A DNA stretch of 23,011 nt, from contig CAJVPJ010000516.1 of NCBI GenBank assembly GCA_910592205.1, positions 1-23,011 on the forward strand, read 5' to 3'. The notes under the pieces are model-generated. The model made no database searches. It was given only the letters and a program-made list of their open reading frames with translations, and was not told the DNA's origin. This DNA is from Paraglomus occultum. Its lineage: Eukaryota; Glomeromycota; Glomeromycetes; Paraglomerales; Paraglomeraceae. A program made the position numbers and the translations under genes. Shown here one piece after another: positions 9,734 through 19,203 of this stretch (position 1 is the first letter of the stretch; each line of letters starts with the position of its first letter).

Positions 9734-10256
9734 GTCTAGATGTTTTCGTATGATTTAGTGAATGATAATGATAAAGAAGAGTCACGATCTGCACCGCCCA
9801 ACTCAGCCCTGTTTATATGCGCTGAATCAACTGAATGCGTTGGGTCCAGCACTTGGCAAATAGATCGGGAACCCTCCATGCCTTTGTCAGAAACAGAAGA
9901 AAATGAAGACAAAGGGGAAAATCTCTTTTATACGCTTCTTTGCATATCACGTTATGGAATAATGTTTCCAATTGTTATATTGTATCACTCTATTACTGTG
10001 AACTCGAGTTCACAGGCGCAGTAGGCGCATGACTATGGAACAATGTTTGCTATTGCTTGGAACAATTGTCGTCGTCACTTGTGTAAAAGAAATGCAAAGT
10101 AGCCAATCTGCGGCAATGAATTATAACTTTATTAACTATCTATGCTTCTGCCGTACGGCAGCCACCTATTGCGAGGTTGCATGGGAGAGAATAGTCGGAT
10201 CCAAGGCCCTCGAGAGACTATGACTATTCCCTATTCTTTGGCCTCACATACATAAG
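9734..10256. other. No gene supported
   Basis: An open plus frame at 9740-10024 is acidic at first and has no recognisable motif; I treat it as chance. GAACTCGAGTTC (about 10001-10012) is a perfect 12-bp palindrome, and a GCCGTACGGC palindrome lies at 10150-10159. These are more GC-rich words than expected for this DNA, but no function is evident. Confidence 0.4.
10148..10161. repeat. Palindrome CTGCCGTACGGCAG, copy 1
   Basis: A perfect 14-bp palindrome. Its 12-base core GCCGTACGGCAG recurs at 10834-10845, about 690 bases away. Two such GC-rich words close together in AT-rich DNA are unlikely by chance, but I cannot say whether they are binding sites or ends of a mobile element. Confidence 0.4.
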
Positions 10257-10439
10257 CTATCCAACGTTATACTCATTTATTTCTTTGTTTCTCAATTCCA
10301 TCCAACACTTGATCGCGTCTATCGTTCTTTTATTAGATTTTCTTTCTCCATTATAGAAACTTTCTATCGCTTTGAAGATAATTTTTTCATTGAGTTCATT
10401 GATTTTGTTGGCAAAATCTTCGCTTAGCGAGCGGACGCG
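10257..10439 (-). pseudogene. Unknown coding-like segment, minus strand
   Basis: A 60-codon minus-strand frame ending in TAG (10259-10257), with helical, charged, protein-like composition: SLSEDFANKINELNEK, FKAIESFYNGERKSNKRTI and IKCWMELRNKEINEYNVG. No ATG starts it: the frame is bounded upstream by TAA (10442-10440), and a weak acceptor-like CTAAG (10429-10425) could make it a last exon. The plus-strand frame over the same bases is a shadow. I do not recognise the family. Its orientation matches the CRN-type gene and the remnants at 6183-7030. Confidence 0.35.
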
Positions 10440-11297
10440 TTATTTACTATTTTGTGTAACATTGTACCATATGAGTCCAAAAAATAAACTCGAGATTAAA
10501 TTTTCAGCGAAAATTGAGCTAGCAATCAAAATAAGGAGAAGGGCTTCAGCGAAGTTGAATTGAACATATGTAATTTTAATATAGCTGTATGAGTATCCGC
10601 TAAGTTATACCCAGACGTTGCGCAGCGCGTAACGATTCATCGATTGTTCACTTTGAGAAAAGCTACCTAATTTTTTTGCGGTGCCGCTAAATAATAATCG
10701 TGTTGCAATTTTTAGTTCAATGGACTTTAATACGTGAAGTAAGAAATACAGTCTGATCGATTGTTAATCGTTGGTCTGGATGTTTGGTTTATTGAGCCAA
10801 AGCTTTGATAATGTTTTTCTTACCCAAATCTCCGCCGTACGGCAGCGTTTTATACATCAAAGCTTGTCATTAACGAACCATAACATTGGTTCTTTAGATT
10901 TCGTTCTAAATCGAAGTAATAAATTCCAGAATAAAAGCTCATACGCCTGTAATTGCGACGTTATATTTATGGATCTACGTTAGTCCTCTACGTCTCGAAG
11001 TAATAAATTATTGACGATCAATATGTTATTAATAGCCTGTGGCACCACTCTGAAATGTACGGATCTCCATTTACACAAATCATCTGCTCCTCAGAGTTTA
11101 TTTGCGTGCGTAATGATAAGATTGTCTACTAACAATCACCAAAAACATGAATAGCTTACAAGACCAAATCGAAAAATAGTCGACGTTGTACTCAGGGAAA
11201 ATTTACTGCAAGTCCGAAGCAGTATTTTCAATTTTATGGTAGATCCAAATACGATCTTACCATTGACAGGGTGTTAATAACGAGTGACACGCCATTC
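10440..11297. other. No gene seen
   Basis: No coding region I can support on either strand. It contains the second copy of CTAAGTTATACCCA (10600-10613) and the second palindrome core GCCGTACGGCAG (10834-10845). The plus-strand open frame at 10771-10983 has no recognisable motif. Confidence 0.5.
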
Positions 11298-14040
11298 CAA
11301 GAGTCTACTTGTAGCCAGAAACAAACTAGAAATTAATCAAATATCTCCATCATGCTCAATTACTCTTGTAAATGTTTTTGTCAGAAAAGATTTTTTTTTT
11401 GCCCGGTAGACTCAAGTCTGCACCGTTATTAACAGGCTCTTTCATTACGCACATCCTCCACGCCATAAACACTGGGACAACTATCTCTCAACTCAACTAT
11501 CGTAAACTGCTCAAAGTTCGAACGGAAATATCGCTTAAATGCTAATACAAAATAGATTTTGCAAGTGAACCAATTTCGATGTCTATGTACCAGAAACCTC
11601 CGGCTGTCTGCAACATAGATGAGTACTCCATTTAACTTCCAAAACTAGAAGCCAATGCCATTACTGTGCGTATGAACTAAGTTGCATTTAAATACCGTGT
11701 GCCATGTGGTTACAATTTGATTACAGATGTACGTTATTATCTGATCAGATAAGCCTTAATCATGTTACACGGGTACACAAAGGATGATAGTGATAATATA
11801 TTATACAGTCTTTCCAAAATTTGGAACTCTGCTAACAAAATGGATGGTATTATTGACTTATCCTCGAATCTTACATCTGATTATGAGAAACTGTATGAAA
11901 GTGGCAGATATACAGACATTTCAATCCATGTTGGAAATGAGCCAAATAACAAAATTTTTCTCGCTCATACGGTGGTATTATGCACAAGAAGCAAATTCAT
12001 CGAAAATCGCTTGACTGAGAATAAAGAGACGTCCGATGCGATCCAAAAGACTGTCATATCTTTTGAAGATGTGTCTCGAAATACTGCTCAGGTAAATTTT
12101 ATAAAAATGTCAGCATACCGATGCCAATGCTGATAATATAAATACTCATTGCATTTTTAACGATTCATCGTAGATATATTTACACCGGGCACATACTCTG
12201 CAACTCATGCAAGAATGTAGGTTGGCTTAGTCTTTTAGACGGAGCTAGCAAGTTTGAACTAGTTGATCTTCTCGCTGCAATCGAAACGTATTTGCTTGAT
12301 CAAAAAAATGAATGGATTCAACAGAATATTCTCGCAATTCACAAGTTTGCGGTATCCACAGTCTCTCTGAACAGACTTCAGGCCTACTGTAATCGAATCA
12401 TGGTTTCCAACCCCGAGATTATCTTCAAATCGAATGACCTTGCGACCTTACCAAAGGAAACTTTGATCACTCTTCTCAAGAGTGATGAGCTGCACATGGA
12501 TGAAGATGATATTTTGATATCAGTCATACAGTGGGCCATTAAACAAGTGCCTGAACTAGAACTTGTAAATGACCCAGACGATTGGTCATCTGATGCCAGT
12601 AATGTAATCAAAGATATTGTAGTAGATTTTATACCTCACATAAGATTTGTCAGTGTCTCCCTTAAAAGGGTTATTCTGTATGAGGATTTACTACCAAAAA
12701 AACTGCGTCATGACATATTGAATTATCATACTGACAAAGGGTATAGACCAAAGACTCAATTGCTACCACCAAGAGCAGGGCAATCATACTTATTATCATC
12801 ACCAAAAACGGGACAAGAATATGATATTGATTCAGTTATCATTGACAACAAGCAAGCAGAATGGATCTCATCAAAGATTGTAGAATCAACAAGGCGGCTT
12901 CAAGAGAATCAAAAAACATCTATAAACAAAGATGATGTTTACAAACTTACACTACTTTACAGATGCAGTAGAGATGGTAATTCAACAGCAAAATTTAGAG
13001 AATTGTGTAATGACAAAGGACCCACAGTTGCAGTTGGGAAAGTGTTGAATACTAAAGAAATACTTGGTGGATATAACCCATTTGCATGGGGTTCCCGAAA
13101 TGGTTATCTTGAAACTAAAGAGAGTTTTATATTTGCATTAGATAAGAACATAGATAATAGTATAGTAAGTTTTGTTGGTGACTATATATATAGTCAGTAT
13201 GCTATTTATGATAATAGTGCATATTTTCCTATATTTGGGGGTGGCCATGATTTACGTTTTGGTATGAATGGGGGAAGACCTTATACAAGTCAGCATACAT
13301 ACCAACGTCCAATAAGATCTTCTACTTCATTAATTAATTTTGAATGGGCTGATTGGGAGGTGTTTTTGGTTTCAAAGGTTTGATTTCAAATGACAGTTGG
13401 GGGAGAAACTGTTGTATCCATTTCAAATAAAGAGTGGTTCAATAAATTTCGTAATTATGGAATGGAATATGGTAATATGGCGCCATTATTCATGGTATTA
13501 GTATGTTGCCCGCAGTTAACTTGTCAATAATAATAATGATGATTTTTATGATAACATTCCTAATACTAATTGACATCAAGCTTGTTTGTATTACAAAAAA
13601 CCACCTCTTCTTGAATAGTCATTATAAGATCTGTATTGAGAGGACTATCCATTGTGAGAACTACGCACTTACTGTACTTTTAATTATCGGTGATGTACTT
13701 ATGTACTGTATTATAGTCCAACACAAAAGTTGTGCCCGGTAATCGAGCGTAAGTCGTTGTAACTTTGAAACAAATGGTTATAAATTTTATTGTAGTGAAA
13801 AGCGATTGTTGGATTGGAAATCACTGAGTTACAGCAGTGCTGTGAGCATAGGAGCAGGGCATAATCTGCAGAAGTTTGGAATTTAATTTTAAGATTTCCA
13901 AAATGTCAATAATTATAACTATTAGAGCAGAGCATAATGTACAGTAAGTTCACTTTGACAAAGGTCCATTTAATGAAGATAAGCCTTATAACAAATTTTA
14001 ATGAAACAATTCATTCACAACGAAAATTACAATTAAAACT
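11298..14040 (+). repeat. Segmental duplication, copy A (BTB-BACK-TLDc locus with flanks)
   Basis: By eye this matches about 18554-21310 across the 5' flank, both exons, the intron and the 3' flank. Shared upstream words include AAAACTAGAAGCCAATGCCA (11640 and 18936), GTTCGAACG and TTATCTGATC. Shared downstream words include GAGAACTACGCA, ACTGTACTTTTAATT and GCATAATCTGCA. An outlying piece, 11298-11325 (AGAGTCTACTTGTAGCCAGA), matches 17497-17525. In copy A this piece abuts the rest; in copy B it lies about 1 kb away. Confidence 0.75.
11840..13383 (+). pseudogene. BTB-BACK-TLDc protein gene with frameshift
   Basis: ATG 11840 aligns with the starts at 5825 and 19204; the open frame back to 11762 is not needed. 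Exon 1 (11840-12091) encodes BTB (YTDISIHVG, FLAHTVVLC), intron 12092-12173 runs from GTAAAT to a TAG acceptor, and exon 2 (12174-13383) encodes the end of BTB, BACK (about 12292-12720) and a C-terminal TLDc domain (about 12832-13383: LLYRCSRDG, GGYNPFAWGS, SFIFAL, FEWADWEVFLV). TLDc proteins are linked in other organisms to V-ATPase binding and oxidative stress; a role here is unknown. Against the 19204 paralog, exon 1 lacks 11 nt between GTGTCT and CGAAAT (after 12076), so exon 1 ends in phase 0 while exon 2 needs phase 2. Normal splicing then meets a TAG within about 22 codons. Exon 2 itself is fully open from the acceptor to TGA 13383. The linker also carries a 12-residue tandem duplication. 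Confidence 0.82.
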
Positions 14041-14133
14041 TTGTCACGACGATGACGTGGTTTCCGTTGGTAGTACGAAAATCTCCCAATCGTAAATCTG
14101 TGCGACGTATTGTTGCCGAATGCACTGGAAATA
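13384..14133 (+). other. Duplicated 3' flank of copy A
   Basis: No gene here. Up to about 14040 it is homologous to 20719-21310. A polyadenylation-like AATAAA occurs at 13426. The open frame at 13503-13742 is hydrophobic by chance, because this DNA is non-coding in both copies and the frame is not kept in copy B. From about 14040 to the transposon at 14134 there is no match to copy B. Confidence 0.6.
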
Positions 14134-14895
14134 CAGTCAACTTCCTTTAATTTTAATTCGAATTTTCGATAATTCGGACGTTTAACGCCGGACTCTTTTT
14201 TTTATATCTGATTCCTTCCTTTTATTCGTCCGATACTTATGATATTACGATAATTCAGCTGTCACGGATCAGCTGTATAAATTAAGTATTGTAAAAGACA
14301 TCTTTAATTCGGCCATTGACTATCACTCCTGTATATGGTAAACTAGAATTCCTAATACGGTAAGATTATCCAACGTTAATTCGGACCCTTATTCAAATTC
14401 ACTTCCTTTAATTCGGAATCTTAATAAAATCCAACTGTTCAAATTACAAACGAGTTTGGTGGATTATAAATACCATGTTAACATTATATTCGATGTAGAA
14501 TTCATTCTTGTCGACAATATGGAGAGTTCCGTCGGGACGTTAAATGACGAAGATATTATTCAGGAGGTTCTAAATCATAATAACGAACTCGAAACGAAAG
14601 ATAATTCCGATGTAGAAAACATAAAAATTTCATTGAAAGAAGGGAAAGATGCATTAAAAAAGTCTTTATTATTTCTTGAACAACAGGATAGTAATAACAT
14701 TAATATTCGTGTAGACGATTTATTAGTCGTTCGTCGACTCATTAGTCAAGTTTTATGTTATCGTAGGTTACGGTATAAACAGTCTTCCATCGAAAATTAT
14801 TTTCAATAAAAAACTGTTTACCTCTTTTGTGCGACCCTAAATTGATTATTCGTCCAACCACGTTAATTCGTGTCCGAATTAACGGAAGTTGACTG
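14134..14895. mobile_element. pogo/Tigger-type DNA transposon remnant with TIRs and TA duplication
   Basis: The left end reads CAGTCAACTTCCTTTAATT; the reverse complement of the right end reads CAGTCAACTTCCGTTAATT, 18 of 19 identical. TA flanks both ends (14132-14133 and 14896-14897), the target-site duplication expected of Tc1/mariner/pogo elements. The 762-bp body holds only a transposase C-terminal fragment (14456-14809), so it is non-autonomous. The word TTAATTCGGA or a close variant recurs inside near 14171, 14303, 14376 and 14408 and inverted near the right end (14873-14883), like repeated subterminal transposase sites. It lies just outside the end of duplication copy A. Confidence 0.85.
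14456..14809 (+). pseudogene. C-terminal remnant of a Tigger/pogo-like transposase
   Basis: About 117 codons ending in TAA. First in-frame ATG is 14519; the frame is open further upstream without an ATG, as expected for a fragment. The acidic LNDEDIIQEVL stretch, a helical segment (KEGKDALKKSLLFLEQQ) and a terminal KQSSIENYF-Q motif match the tail of pogo/Tigger transposases, where a Q-x-x-I-x-x-F-F/Y-like PCNA-binding motif sits at the end. The helix-turn-helix, CENP-B-like and DDE catalytic parts are absent. It sits inside the TIRs at 14134-14895, so the element is an internal-deletion derivative. Confidence 0.7.
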
Positions 14896-14897
14896 TA

Positions 14898-16568
14898 CAA
14901 CAATCAATAAAAGTACCTATTGGTGCGACGGACAAATATAGTAAGCGTTAGCTAGCCCTGTGCTAAACTAAGTCATCAGTTGAAGAAAAGTAACAGCATA
15001 TAATTGAGGTTTTGACACTTTTTTGTAATGGTAAGTTATGGTTAAGGAAGAAAAGTACAAACAGGAAACATTACGAATAGAAACGCTACATATTATTGCA
15101 AGAAAATAACTTGTTTACATGTACAAAGGGTGAATATAGCGCGGAGCATTTGAAATGTGCGTAACACATAATGATCAAAGCCAACTAAGTGTGCGAGTAA
15201 AAATTGCTAAATTTGTGTCTAAGACCATGCAATAAAAGCCAAAAGACTCTAAATGAGTAACACGCGGAGACACACAAACGAATTATGAGTATTATCGTTC
15301 ATTGTATTAATATTAATGTAACGTCAATATATATATAAAGCAAAATTCATTACGATTGTATCTTTAGTTGAGTAAAAAATTGATATTTTCATGAATAATA
15401 AAACAATGAATGATATTAGTACATGTATGACATATTGATTTGCAAAAATTGTATAAAGAGAATCTATAATATACAGAAATTACAGTCACATACATATAAT
15501 GATATGATATACTGCAATTAACAACACAATACGTACAATAATAATAATAAGCAGAAGGCTAACATGTTAATTAAATAAAGAGTAATCAAAATTTTGTGGA
15601 AAGTCGATAGGCATAAATCTAGTATTAGTAACAAATATTTAAATTGTGTATTAAAGTAAATATTACTCAACATTTAAATTATACCACTACATCGCAACAA
15701 CACATCGACAACGATGGCAATCGCAACGACCTTTAGCGATGAAATTTCTATCTTTTATGTAGAAATTTGTAATACAGCTTTCTGACTCGATTTTATTCGG
15801 TCTCAACTCAATATTGATAAATCAGTGCTACGATTCGAAAAAAACTGTTTCAACAAATTATTAACCAGTATATAATTGTCATTCAGTAAACTAATGTCGT
15901 CTTTTGATTATTACATATGAGCTTAATGAAGGGTGAAATTTGTGTAAATTTATACATTTTCTTGTATTCTCACAATATATCCGATGTCGCCATCCATCGC
16001 ACTTGTGTATAATACTGGACCAAATACACGCTGTCGATAAATAAATACACTCAATTGGGAATACGATAAGTGTTCAGATAACGTAAAGGTCTATCATTCC
16101 ACATACATTATGCTCAGATATTTCGTAATGTAATCAATCATATTGTGCTTTGATCGGGTGTTTTCTCTTTCTAATTAAGTAATTAAAAAAACAAACACTC
16201 GTTTTATTTTTGCAAATGCAGAGATAGTGTATCAAACAATTATACGTCTTTATTAAAATTTCATACACGCGTTGATATAATAAACACCAAAATTGTCAGA
16301 ATAAAAAAACTATGTAATGATAATAATAATAAACCAAATAAAAAACCTATTTTTATATAAAGGGATATTTTCGAAGCTGTTCACATAATCTATAGTTCTA
16401 GATGAAATCTTGTCATCCTATAATAGAATATTTCAGGAAGTGTTAGTAACAATAGTGAACAAAGCTATACAACTACCATTTCTTGAAATGTTCCACTGTA
16501 GGGTAACAAGATTTCCCTACAAACAATAGGTTATAAGAAAATGCTTCGAATAATAATCCGGTTATATT
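14898..16568. other. No gene seen
   Basis: AT-rich intergenic DNA with short ATA/TAA runs (near 15538 and 16320). A 44-codon minus-strand frame at 15687-15821 ends in a cysteine-rich GRCDCHRCRC stretch, but it arises from a locally repetitive CGTTG/CGATG sequence and has no start codon. The last few hundred bases probably include the 3' untranslated region of the HMG-box gene. Confidence 0.5.
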
Positions 16569-17207
16569 TTACCCGTCCGTCATGTATAAATCAAAGTTGA
16601 AAAACGACAACCCATCGTCATCTTCTGGAGAGGTAAAAGTATCGACCTCCGTAGATGTCGTCATTGTAATAGTGTCATTACGAAAATTTTCCACCGGTTG
16701 ATTATTTACGGCGAATGTAGAGAGACTATCGTATATATTATCAACTGTAATGGAAGTTGACAGTCCCGGGTTAAACTCGGCCGCTTTATTTGGATTAGAC
16801 TTTACAACAGCCTCGACGGGAATTTTTTGTCTTCTTCCTTTTTGGGGTTTGTATTTATATGTTGGATATTTAATATGATGACGCCTTTTTGCTATTTCCG
16901 ACAACATATTAAAAAACTCCCTGACAACAGGAGCTGCGCTCTTCCACTCATTTTTTGAAATAGAACTAATTGTTTTAAAATCCATCGAGCTGTGCAGCGC
17001 TCCATAATTTTTTCTGAAAAGAATGTATGACTGTTGGGGGCGTGGAGGCGTCAGTCTTGACTTCTTCCGCTTACTTGGAGCTAGAAGCTCCTCGATAGTC
17101 ATTCCTAAAATGACTCCGGCGGGTGGTTCTGAGAGCCAAGCTTTGTGCTTTGACTCCATGGTTGGATCTTTATTGAAAGTGATTTCTTTAATATTAAAGT
17201 CATTCAT
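16569..17207 (-). CDS. HMG-box DNA-binding protein (MATA_HMG-like)
   Basis: An intact, intronless 212-residue frame. The HMG box spans about residues 54-122: PRPQQSYILFRKN, then ISKNEWKSA, a helix (VVREFFNMLSEIAKRRH) and the basic tail YPTYKYKPQKGRRQK. The proline-aromatic start and the YKYKP ending are typical of fungal mating-type/Ste11-like HMG proteins, which bind the DNA minor groove as nuclear transcription factors. The N-terminus has a basic patch (PSKRKKSR), and the C-terminus is Ser/Thr/Asp-rich and ends in an acidic-aromatic segment (EDDDGLSFFNF), possibly an activation region. Met 17207 is the first ATG after an in-frame TAA about 100 bases upstream; the intervening Asn/Thr-rich frame lacks an ATG. 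Such genes are numerous in Rhizophagus, so a mating role should not be assumed. It is the only undamaged gene in the window. Confidence 0.85.
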   Translation of the reverse strand: MNDFNIKEITFNKDPTMESKHKAWLSEPPAGVILGMTIEELLAPSKRKKSRLTPPRPQQSYILFRKNYGALHSSMDFKTISSISKNEWKSAAPVVREFFNMLSEIAKRRHHIKYPTYKYKPQKGRRQKIPVEAVVKSNPNKAAEFNPGLSTSITVDNIYDSLSTFAVNNQPVENFRNDTITMTTSTEVDTFTSPEDDDGLSFFNFDLYMTDG

Positions 17208-18540
17208 ATTTTGGGATGACGATGGGTTGTTGTGGTTGTTGTGATTCGTAGTGGGTGTAGTATAGTGAGTGTTATATGCGGTATTTGTAGTTAGATGTAA
17301 TAATGACGAATATTATAATGATGGTTATTACGATTATTATAACGACGGCGGCTATGAGAAAGTTTTTGGTTGGATGTAGCAGATCGAAGGATTTTATCAT
17401 GAATCGGTGCACCTTACCAATCACGTTAATCTATGTAACATGTTTAATATCTTAGCAGTACATATCATTTTTGCACAATGCAACCACTACTCCAAGCAAG
17501 AGTCTATTTGTAGTCAGAAACAAACACGTCATTATAACTGCCTTTGAGTATTACAATGTATTCACCGACAGATTTGCTACACTTATGAAGTACACTAATT
17601 ATGAATACACTATTAACTCGACATATGTTTTCAATACCGCTACGAATTATGTCTTATTCGACATAATTTAGCTCAATTTCTGTTGAAACATGAATGACAT
17701 TGGCGTAAAATTTGGCGCAGCTGCCCGTTGCCATACGTAATGGGAATTTAATGTCGATGACTAATCAACAATTTACTAATACGTTTACGGATAAATGATA
17801 CTTGGTATATTTTCCCTGGTAGTTGTTGTGCTATGAGCTTTACTATAATTGGTCGCCACACAGCCAGCTAACTTAGCTGATTTTAGTACTCGCATGTAAT
17901 ACAGTAGGCGTGTACAAAAATCGAGAATGTTTGCTAGCTAGCTGTCTTTAGTATCTGAACAAGCTTGCCCGATGGAGCCCATAGTTATTTTATTTTCAAT
18001 ACTATATTCTTACGCCCGCACTATATATGTTTCCAACAGCATATATGCGCACACCTTTTTATTGAGTAATAAGTATGTCGCCACGGTAACTTATTATCAA
18101 CTCTTAGTTTCATTTTCCGAAACACAATAAACGGGATATCTTATCCAAAAACGATACTCTTTCCAGTCTTTCTAAGAAATCTACATTAAATAGACTATTT
18201 AATTCCATTCAAACTTTTTAGTTACAGTATATTTTTCTACTAATATCACATACAAATAGTGTCTTTTGTAAATATTTTACAAAGATTTCCTAAAAGGACT
18301 GTGATTTAAAATGTACAATCATACAAATGTGTTACCAACTCTTGACGTCTTTTGATCTATAATCCTATTACGGTTTCCCAAAAACGTAAATAAGGTATAA
18401 TTATTTTGCTAGATAACAGAGTGTCCATCGAATTATCTTGTAGGTCTTTTTGACGTTCAATCGAATAATATCTTCATACTTTCTAGAAATGACAATAAAC
18501 CATCAGCTCAATACCTGTGCATTTTCCTAAAATTATATCA
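17208..18540. other. Intergenic DNA between HMG-box gene and duplication copy B
   Basis: No gene supported. The start probably holds the HMG-box gene promoter; CAA/TTG and AAT/ATT-rich runs lie at 17220-17350. At 17497-17525 a 29-base piece matches 11297-11325 in copy A. The about 1.03 kb that follows (17526-18553) has no counterpart in copy A. The open frame at 17471-17671 has no recognisable motif. Confidence 0.5.
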
Positions 18541-19203
18541 GCATAATAAATTACGTAGAAAATCAATCCGATATCTCCATACTATGCTCTATTATTTAAA
18601 TGTTTTGTCAAAAACTTTTATTTGTTTTATTCGGTAAGCCAAAGTCCTAATCATTAATAACAGCTTCTATTATTACACTCACCTCACCTTTCACGCTACA
18701 TACCTTAACCCTCCCTGGGGAAAACTATTTCCTTTCTATAATAAATAACACCTCGACTCAACTGCTCAACGTTCGAACGAAAATTAAACCAGAATAGCGC
18801 TTACAACGCATATAAATTCCTAAACTTTGCAAGCGAACCCATTTTGATGTCTACGTACTAGAAAACCTCCGACTGGTCTGCATTGTCAACGTTCACAGTT
18901 AATGATAATATACCAGGCTCGCCGACACCGTCACAAAACTAGAAGCCAATGCCATACGGTACGCATAAACTAAGTTACATTCAAATGCCATGGTTCTCAA
19001 AAGTCGACAATATCCATACCGCTCTGGTTGGTTACAGCTTGGTCACAAAGAAAGCAAAAGATGGAGAACTGAATTATTTTAGAATTTCGTTATCGTATTA
19101 TCTGATCTTGATCATGTTACATAGGTACACGGGGTTTAAACATAATCGACGCTTAGTAATTAAAGTCTTTATCACAACCTAACCTGACGAAACTACGTAA
19201 GAA

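Noticed and set aside
9740-10024. 94-codon plus-strand frame with an acidic middle part
   Set aside because: No motif, no partner exon, and it lies in the likely upstream region of minus-strand exons; length is within chance.
15687-15821. Minus-strand frame ending in a cysteine-rich GRCDCHRCRC stretch
   Set aside because: No start codon; the cysteines come from a short repetitive CGTTG/CGATG run, and the frame is only 44 codons between stops.
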